NCBI RefSeq assembly: GCF_020217185.1
Contig: NZ_JAIWNX010000215.1
Location: 1 to 10,000, forward strand
Reading direction: 5' to 3'
From: Asticcacaulis sp.
Lineage (GTDB): Bacteria > Pseudomonadota > Alphaproteobacteria > Caulobacterales > Caulobacteraceae
DNA: 10,000 nucleotides
Shown: positions 5,206 to 10,000 of the stretch, piece after piece
How the letters are laid out: each line of letters opens with the position of its first letter
Position numbering within the stretch: position 1 is the stretch's first letter
The notes under the pieces: generated by a model
Database searches by the model: none
Told to the model about the DNA's origin: nothing
What the model saw: the letters and a program-made list of their open reading frames with translations, nothing else
Position numbers and translations under genes: made by a program

Positions 5206-7032
5206 TTGGTGACGAATCTTCTGCCTGAAGGCAGCGCGCAGCAGGTTGCGCACGCCGGCACGTCATCGTCAGGGATCGCCTTTCTGATAGCCGCGGCGGT
5301 GTTCGTACCCTTCTTCCTGCGTTTTCGCGTGTCGCCGGTTCTGGGCTTTCTGCTGGTTGGTGCGCTTCTGGGGCCGTTCGGTCTGGGGCGGCTTGAAGAC
5401 CTTGTGCCGTTTTTGTCCGTCTTCACGATTTCGCAGACGCAGGACGTGCATCAGCTGGCGGAGCTGGGCGTCGTCTTCCTGCTGTTCTCCATCGGGCTGG
5501 AGCTGACCTGGGAGCGTCTGAAGGCGCTGCGTCGCATGGTCTTTGGTCTGGGCGTGCTTCAGATTGTTCTCAGCGCAGCCGTCCTGACCGGCCTGTTCCT
5601 GCTGATCGGGCGCAGCCTCGGCGGGGCGGTGGCCGTCGGTATGGGGCTGGCTCTGTCGTCCACGGCCATGGTCATGCCGGTGCTGGCCGAACGCAAACGC
5701 CTCAATTCGCCGACCGGGCGCAGTGTTTTTGCCGTCTTGCTGGCGCAGGATCTGGCCGTCGCGCCCATACTGATCACAGTGGTGGTGCTGGCGTCGGGCG
5801 GCAGTTCGTTCGGCATCAGCGGGCTTTTGACCCTCATCCCGGCGGTGGTGGCGATGGCGCTGCTGGTCATCGGCGGACGTCTTCTGATGCGGCCGCTGTT
5901 CCGTTCGGCGGCCATGGCCAAGAGCGCGGAACTGTTTATGGCCGCCTGTTTCCTCGTCGTGCTGGTCTCAGGGCAACTGGCTGTATGGGCGGGCTTAAGC
6001 ATGGGGCTGGGCGCCTTTATCGCCGGGGTGCTGCTGGCCGAAACCGAGTACCGGCGCGAAATCGAAATGATGGTGGAACCGTTCAAGGGCCTGCTGCTGG
6101 GCCTGTTCTTCGTGACGGTGGGGGCGCGTCTCGATTTTGCGGCGGTGATGTCTGAGCCCGTGCTGGTGCTGGGCCTGACGCTCGGCCTGATCCTGCTGAA
6201 GGTGGCCGTTGTGGCCCCTCTGGCGCGCGGCTTTGGCCTGAGCTGGCGCGGGGCGGTAGAGGCGGCGCTGGTGCTGGCGCCCGCCGGGGAATTTGCCTTC
6301 GTGATTATTGATGAGGCCGTGGGGCGCAAGCTGGTGCCGGTTGGTTTTGGTCACGCGGTGATCGTCTCGGCCATTGTCAGCATGTTCCTGGTGCCGCTGC
6401 TGGCCGGGATCGGGGCGCGCTTCAACCGCAAGACCGCCGCGGCGGAGGTGGCGACCAGCGTCGCCCCGGCGCATGTCTCCGAACAGGTCGATGTGCTGGT
6501 GGTGGGCTATGGGCGTGTGGGTGAGCTTGTGGCCGACATGCTGAAACGCCACGACATCTCATTCGCCGTAATCGACGCCAATGCGCGGGTGGCGTCACGG
6601 GCGCGTAAGGACGGGGTCGAAGCCTGGTACGGCGACGCCTCGCACCCGGACATGCTGCACCGTATGGGCATCGACAATGTGCGCGCCGTGGTGGTCACGG
6701 TGTCAAATGCGGCCTTTACCGACTCCGTGGTCACCGCCGTGCGTCAGGTGCGTCAGGATGTCGGCCTGATCGCCCGTGCGCGTGACGCCAACCACGCCGA
6801 AAAACTCTACGGACTGGGCGTGACCGACGCCGTGCCGGAAACCATCGAGGCCTCGTTGCAACTGGCGGAAAATACGCTGGTAGATCTGGGCGTACCGATG
6901 GGGCTGGTGCTGGCTTCGGTGCATGAAAAGCGCGATGAATTCCGTCAGGACCTGCTCAAATACGCCCCTGACGGCCGCGTCCCGCGCATCCTGCGCACCA
7001 CCAAACGCAGTATCAGGGCGGTAGAGGGGTAG
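5206..7032 (+). CDS. Kef-type cation/proton antiporter with RCK domain (CPA2 family)
   Basis: 608-residue inner-membrane protein. Residues about 20-405 are a CPA2 Na+/H+-exchanger-like domain with 11-13 hydrophobic segments. Landmarks include FLLFSIGLEL (91-100), GLALSSTAMVMPVLAER (147-163) and FAVLLAQDLAVAPIL (175-189), with the family's QD pair at Gln181-Asp182. Residues about 427-545 are a TrkA-N/RCK nucleotide-binding domain: GYGRVGE (434-440) is the GxGxxG turn, Asp457 ends the second strand, and WYGDAS (474-479) follows. This layout matches KefB/KefC-type K+ efflux systems and YbaL, whose RCK domain gates transport. No KefF/KefG partner is adjacent, so glutathione gating cannot be assumed. 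Start: the SD-like GAGGG (5192-5196) suits the TTG at 5206; the next codon (5209) is GTG and is a realistic alternative. There is no ATG near. The 184-bp spacer to the divergent peptidase gene has an ACCGA/TCGGT dyad (5162-5180) but no clear promoter. Confidence 0.92.
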   Translation: MVTNLLPEGSAQQVAHAGTSSSGIAFLIAAAVFVPFFLRFRVSPVLGFLLVGALLGPFGLGRLEDLVPFLSVFTISQTQDVHQLAELGVVFLLFSIGLELTWERLKALRRMVFGLGVLQIVLSAAVLTGLFLLIGRSLGGAVAVGMGLALSSTAMVMPVLAERKRLNSPTGRSVFAVLLAQDLAVAPILITVVVLASGGSSFGISGLLTLIPAVVAMALLVIGGRLLMRPLFRSAAMAKSAELFMAACFLVVLVSGQLAVWAGLSMGLGAFIAGVLLAETEYRREIEMMVEPFKGLLLGLFFVTVGARLDFAAVMSEPVLVLGLTLGLILLKVAVVAPLARGFGLSWRGAVEAALVLAPAGEFAFVIIDEAVGRKLVPVGFGHAVIVSAIVSMFLVPLLAGIGARFNRKTAAAEVATSVAPAHVSEQVDVLVVGYGRVGELVADMLKRHDISFAVIDANARVASRARKDGVEAWYGDASHPDMLHRMGIDNVRAVVVTVSNAAFTDSVVTAVRQVRQDVGLIARARDANHAEKLYGLGVTDAVPETIEASLQLAENTLVDLGVPMGLVLASVHEKRDEFRQDLLKYAPDGRVPRILRTTKRSIRAVEG

Positions 7033-7036
7033 GGAG

Positions 7037-7210
7037 ATGACTGATTATAACGGCGAATGGAGCGACGAAGAGGGTGTGGACCTGACAGACGCAGCCTTTA
7101 CCGCGCTTCGAGCGCAATTGGTCGCTGCTTTTTCGGCACCTGATGTAACCTATGTCCGGATGTCAGCGGAAGACGTGATCGCATGGAACGCAAAACCTTA
7201 CCTTCTCTAG
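7037..7210 (+). CDS. Small hypothetical protein, 57 aa
   Basis: Short ORF beginning MTDYNGEWSDEEGVDLTDAA and ending AEDVIAWNAKPYLL. The ATG lies 4 bases after the antiporter stop and GAGGGG (7024-7029) sits 7 bases ahead of it, an arrangement typical of a co-transcribed downstream gene. It is acidic and soluble, with no membrane segment or signal. The last half (LRAQLVAAFSAPDVTYVRMSAEDVI) loosely recalls the C-terminal tails of small RelB/ParD-type antitoxins, but there is no DNA-binding domain and no toxin gene next to it, so I do not assign that function. Codon choice is fairly GC-rich but less biased than in the antiporter gene. A chance ORF remains possible. Confidence 0.55.
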   Translation: MTDYNGEWSDEEGVDLTDAAFTALRAQLVAAFSAPDVTYVRMSAEDVIAWNAKPYLL

Positions 7211-7246
7211 CAAAGCTTAGGCGCGTGGCTGCGGGCAAGGCAGCGA

Positions 7247-8002
7247 TCAATCCGCTTGACGGTGCGCTTCCAGTCGTTCACGCAGGCTGTCGATCTCGGC
7301 AAAGAAGCGCTTGCGGATTTCGGACGCGAACGGATTATCGCGTTCGATCGACATAAACAGCTCGTCGGAATCGCCCTGCACCAGACCGACCCCCTGCATC
7401 ATCAGGTCGTAGGAGCGCGTGGTGTGCACACGCGGCAGGGGCTCAAGGCCGCTTAAGACCTTGGCGATCATGTGGGTCAGGCCCTGCACCGCAGCCAGAG
7501 CGCGATCGTGGATTTCCGGCGTGGCGATCGAGACCTTCAGGTCCAGCGTCTTTTCCAGAAAACGCACAATCGGGTTCAGGTGCCGCACGCGCACCGGGCA
7601 GACGACGATTTCCATATCGTGGATGCCGTAGCGCGCCGATTGCGGCCCGAACAAAGGGTGGGTGCACAGGATAGACACCTGCGGCGGCAGCACTTCCTGA
7701 AGCCAGGCCGCCGGCTTGACCTTAACCGAGCCTACATCGATGACCAGACCGTTAAGGGGGACGTGCGGCGCGATCTTCGCCGCCAGATCCTTTAGCGTAC
7801 GGATAGGTGTGGCGAGGATGACCACCTGACAGGCCGCCGCTTCTTCGAGCGACACCAGTGAGACATTGTGACGTTTGGCGTAGGCTTTCGCCTCAGGCGA
7901 AGGGTCGCAGGCCAGAATGTCGAAGTAGGGCGCCAGATGGCGCACGATCAGCCGCCCGAAGGCCCCCAGCCCGAACAATCCGAGTTTATGAACCTGTTTC
8001 AC
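7247..8002 (-). CDS. Prephenate/arogenate dehydrogenase family protein (TyrA-like)
   Basis: NAD(P)-dependent oxidoreductase of tyrosine biosynthesis, oxidatively decarboxylating prephenate or arogenate. From the GTG at 8002 it is 251 residues, close to a minimal TyrA core without chorismate mutase or ACT domain. The Rossmann turn is GLGAFG (11-16). Asp33 at the end of strand 2 favours NAD over NADP. DVGSVK (89-94) and THPLFGP (114-120) carry the signature and likely catalytic His115, and a second conserved His lies in QGLTHMIA (173-180). The HPLFGP form resembles plant and cyanobacterial arogenate-type enzymes more than E. coli TyrA, so the substrate is uncertain. The frame continues upstream to 8203, but no ATG occurs and that stretch is rich in rare codons (CTA, AGA, CCA, ACT). 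GTG at 8059 or 8053 are alternatives. No clear ribosome site precedes any candidate. No other aromatic pathway gene is adjacent. Confidence 0.85.
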   Translation of the reverse strand: MKQVHKLGLFGLGAFGRLIVRHLAPYFDILACDPSPEAKAYAKRHNVSLVSLEEAAACQVVILATPIRTLKDLAAKIAPHVPLNGLVIDVGSVKVKPAAWLQEVLPPQVSILCTHPLFGPQSARYGIHDMEIVVCPVRVRHLNPIVRFLEKTLDLKVSIATPEIHDRALAAVQGLTHMIAKVLSGLEPLPRVHTTRSYDLMMQGVGLVQGDSDELFMSIERDNPFASEIRKRFFAEIDSLRERLEAHRQAD

Positions 8003-8130
8003 TGTCTGCGCCGCTTTTAGTTCTGGTCTTTTGGAAGGCAGGGCAGTTAGCACGTTCACGCCGACGCGGCGAGAATAAACGCGCTTTAGCGGTGTAATTA
8101 GACGGATTTTGCTGTTTTGAGGGTTTCGTG

Positions 8131-8221
8131 TGCAATGATTTTGCACGGGATGGCAAAAAATTGCCAGAAAGTTTCCGGTGACACAAATGAAACAGGTTGC
8201 CAATGTAACAACATGGCGACC
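8131..8221. repeat. Three consecutive dyads upstream of tyrA-like gene
   Basis: TGCAA/TTGCA with a 5-base centre (8131-8145); TGGCAA-AAAA-TTGCCA (8151-8166), perfect 6-bp arms; and GGTTGCC/GGCGACC with inner ATGT/ACAT around AACA (8195-8221). They lie between the end of the EF-hand gene at 8260 and the tyrA-like start, both on the minus strand. They could be terminators of the EF-hand gene (none has a good T-run on the minus strand) or operators for the dehydrogenase gene. The first two share the half-element GCAA/TTGC. Confidence 0.35.
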
Positions 8222-8259
8222 CGTTTCAAATAATACTAAACGATTGATTTCGTTTCGTC

Positions 8260-8982
8260 TTACCAGCCGCCGAACAGGCCGCCTTTTTTCTTCTGTTCCT
8301 TTTCGCGCTCGACGGCGCGTTGCTCCAACCCCTTCTGCAGCGGCGTTTTGGGCAACTCATCCACGGTCAGCTTGCCATCCTTATTGGCGTCGAGCAGTCG
8401 GAAGCGCTGCGATGTGGCGCGCGCCCATTCTTCAGTCGTGATGCGGTAATCGAAATTGGCATCGGCGGCGCGGATGGGCTGCGGTTCATTGATCAGACTG
8501 AACTGCGCGGCCCCCTGCACGCTCTTGACGTAACGGTTGGCGGCCGCCGTCTTGTCGCTTTCATCACTGGGCCGCGGGTTTTTGGGCTGCGCCACCAAAG
8601 GGCTGAAACCGGTGATTTCGGGGGCCAGTTCGGTTTCGTAGAAGGTGTTGTCCTGCGACGTGATAACGCCCTTGCCGTCACGGTCCACGATGGCAAAAAA
8701 GCGCAGGGCGTCGGCCAGAAACTCATCCGGGCTCAGGGCACCATCCTTATTCGTATCAGCTCCCGCAAACCATAGGGCAACGGGGTAGGGGTCTTTCAGC
8801 GGGGCTTTGAAGACTTCGCCCGACGGGCTGAAGAAGACGGCTTGTCCGACGGTGCGACCACTGGGCATTTCAGGCGGCGCTTCGCCCGTGGGCGGCGGAG
8901 CCGAGCGCGGGGGCTGCGCCATGGCCGAACCGGCGACACACGTGATCAGAAAGCCGCAAAGTAAAGTTTTTTTCAGGGTCAT
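8260..8982 (-). CDS. Secreted EF-hand calcium-binding protein
   Basis: 240-residue protein. Residues 1-22 are a signal peptide (MTLKKTLLCGFLITCVAGSAMA), followed by a Pro-rich linker (23-40) and an EF-hand region. Loop 1 is DTNKDGALSPDE (76-87), canonical. Loop 2 is DRDGKGVITSQD (100-111), degenerate, ending in Asp. Loop 3 is DANFDYRITTEE (174-185), with Tyr replacing the usual Gly at position 6. Loop 4 is DANKDGKLTVDE (198-209), canonical. Loops 1/2 and 3/4 are spaced as two EF-hand pairs. The C-terminus is strongly basic (about 218-234), ending GGLFGGW. The ATG at 8982 was chosen over the upstream ORF start at 9066 because it begins the signal peptide directly. It is probably periplasmic or extracellular; the binding partner is unknown. 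It is divergent from a second EF-hand gene, which hints at a shared role. Confidence 0.88.
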   Translation of the reverse strand: MTLKKTLLCGFLITCVAGSAMAQPPRSAPPPTGEAPPEMPSGRTVGQAVFFSPSGEVFKAPLKDPYPVALWFAGADTNKDGALSPDEFLADALRFFAIVDRDGKGVITSQDNTFYETELAPEITGFSPLVAQPKNPRPSDESDKTAAANRYVKSVQGAAQFSLINEPQPIRAADANFDYRITTEEWARATSQRFRLLDANKDGKLTVDELPKTPLQKGLEQRAVEREKEQKKKGGLFGGW

Positions 8983-9294
8983 GACTCTGGTTCCGCCGAT
9001 TTGGGTCTGTTGTCGGGTCTCTATGTGATTTTTAGATGGTGTGATTATGGCGTGACTGACATGCAAGGGGAAAATTTCGCGCCTCTGCGATCCGGCGTTT
9101 TTGCCGGGCGGAAAGTTTGTCCGGATTTATGTAAGGGCTGTATTGAAGGGGCGGTCAAAAGCATTGAGTAAGGCAAAATTGCGCCTAATTGTGTAATATA
9201 TTGAAATTGTTATTAAATAAATGCCTTGTTAATTGAGAATTGCTTCCGTTTTTGCGCTTGCCAATCCAGGTGAGTACTTGAACGGAGATGACTG
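8983..9294. promoter_or_regulatory. 312-bp divergent spacer between two EF-hand genes
   Basis: No ORF with coding character. A perfect hairpin CCGGC-GTTTTT-GCCGG lies at 9092-9107. The part next to the plus-strand gene is markedly AT-rich (about 9181-9240), as expected for a promoter; TTGTGT (9189-9194), 16 bases, TATTAA (9211-9216) is a weak candidate. No promoter for the minus-strand gene could be singled out. Confidence 0.35.
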
Positions 9295-10000
9295 ATGCAG
9301 ATTGGATCAATGTCGGCCTCCGCCATGTCGCAAATGCACGCGAAGATGTTTTCGAAGATCGACGCAAACAGCGACGGCGGTATAACGCTGGAGGAAATGA
9401 CCGCCTCCGCCAGCGAAAAGACGAAAGGCAAGGGCGGCACAGAAGACAGTGCGAAGATCGCCGAACGCTTTGCCAGTATGGACAGCAACAGCGATGGCTC
9501 TGTAAGCGAAGAGGAAGGCCTAAGTTTCTTCCAGAGCCAGATGTCGTCACAAACGATGAGCGGCATGCTGCAGGCTCAGGAAGGCGGGCAGGGTCGGCCC
9601 ATGGGTCCGCCGCCAGGTGGCGCGGCCGGAGGCGGTGGCCAGAAACCAGCGACCTTCGACGAACTCGACACCAATCAGGACGGTTCGGTCAGTCTCGATG
9701 AAATGCTGGCCTCGTCTGAGAGCGATGAAACCGAAGATACGGAAGACACCGACAAAACCGCGCGCCTCACCGAACTCTTCTCAAAGATGGATACCGATGG
9801 CGACGGCTCGGTCACCGAGAGCGAGAAATCGTCATTTGATGAGAAGATGCGCGCCGAAGGCCCGCCGCCTCCGCCTATGGAAGCGTTTGCTCAGACCTCT
9901 GAAAGCGAAGACACCGCGTCGTCGGCGACAGGTACGACCGTTGATGAGGGCACTGCGGCCAAGCTCGCCGCCCTGACGGCTCAGTGGATGCAGTCCATGG
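9295..10000 (+). CDS. EF-hand calcium-binding protein, four canonical loops, 3' end outside window
   Basis: Open frame from the ATG at 9295 to the window edge, 235 residues without a stop. GGAG (9284-9287) lies 7 bases before the ATG. It starts MQIGSMSASAMSQMHAKMFS with no signal peptide. Four EF-hand loops all have canonical acidic and Gly positions: DANSDGGITLEE (23-34), DSNSDGSVSEEE (63-74), DTNQDGSVSLDE (125-136) and DTDGDGSVTESE (166-177). The linkers are low-complexity: Gly/Pro/Gln-rich at about 96-118, acidic Ser/Glu/Asp/Thr-rich at about 140-153 and 201-218, and a Pro run at 190-194. The M-rich start followed by KIDANSDG resembles bacterial EF-hand proteins often named XopAW family, after a Xanthomonas effector; that name does not imply type III secretion here, and no secretion genes are seen. 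It is probably a soluble Ca2+ buffer or sensor, cytoplasmic unless exported by a leaderless route. Confidence 0.87.
   Translation, partial: MQIGSMSASAMSQMHAKMFSKIDANSDGGITLEEMTASASEKTKGKGGTEDSAKIAERFASMDSNSDGSVSEEEGLSFFQSQMSSQTMSGMLQAQEGGQGRPMGPPPGGAAGGGGQKPATFDELDTNQDGSVSLDEMLASSESDETEDTEDTDKTARLTELFSKMDTDGDGSVTESEKSSFDEKMRAEGPPPPPMEAFAQTSESEDTASSATGTTVDEGTAAKLAALTAQWMQSM

Noticed and set aside
5559..6329. 256-aa minus-strand ORF
   Set aside because: Antisense to the antiporter's membrane domain; Ser/Thr/Arg-rich composition typical of a complementary-strand shadow.
7037..7246. Toxin-antitoxin module behind the antiporter
   Set aside because: Only a vague resemblance of one 57-aa ORF to antitoxin tails; there is no partner toxin ORF on either strand.
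1..10000. Mobile element, CRISPR array, tRNA or phage genes
   Set aside because: No transposase or integrase ORF, no regularly spaced direct repeats beyond the boxes described, and no cloverleaf-like sequence was found on either strand by eye.

Overview
The window looks like ordinary chromosomal DNA from a GC-rich alphaproteobacterium, most likely in the Caulobacteraceae (Asticcacaulis/Caulobacter-like). This rests on overall base composition, strong GC3 codon use, the alphaproteobacterial type of histidyl-tRNA synthetase, and the mix of an M13 peptidase, a Kef-type antiporter and several EF-hand proteins. It is an inference from gene content, not a database placement. No tRNA, rRNA, CRISPR array, insertion sequence, integrase or phage gene was seen.

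Left part (1-2890). The 3' nine-tenths of hisS runs to 1369. A 326-bp spacer follows that is not empty: it holds a weak hisS terminator, a cluster of repeated TTTTTGACAC boxes, a plausible promoter and a run of stem-loops ending in a 15-bp terminator hairpin, together a good candidate for an undescribed small RNA. Next is a TetR-family repressor gene (minus strand) divergent from a 78-aa two-helix membrane protein (plus strand). Between them are three copies of the palindrome TGAAC-N3-GTTCA, very probably the repressor's own operators, and two strong GC-rich hairpins in the presumed 5' UTR of the membrane protein gene.

Middle part (2890-7210). An exported M13 zinc metallopeptidase (minus) is divergent from a 608-aa Kef-type cation/proton antiporter with a C-terminal RCK/TrkA-N domain (plus). 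The antiporter gene is followed after 4 bp by an unrecognised 57-aa ORF that is probably co-transcribed.

Right part (7240-10000). A short TyrA-type prephenate/arogenate dehydrogenase (minus) has no ATG start; a GTG at 8002 fits best. Upstream of it is a stretch with three consecutive dyads. Then come two divergent EF-hand calcium-binding genes: a secreted four-loop protein (minus) and a signal-less protein with four canonical loops (plus, cut by the window end).

No multi-gene defence, secretion or biosynthetic system is visible. The items most worth a second look are the sRNA candidate after hisS, the triple operator controlling a tiny membrane protein, and the divergent EF-hand pair.
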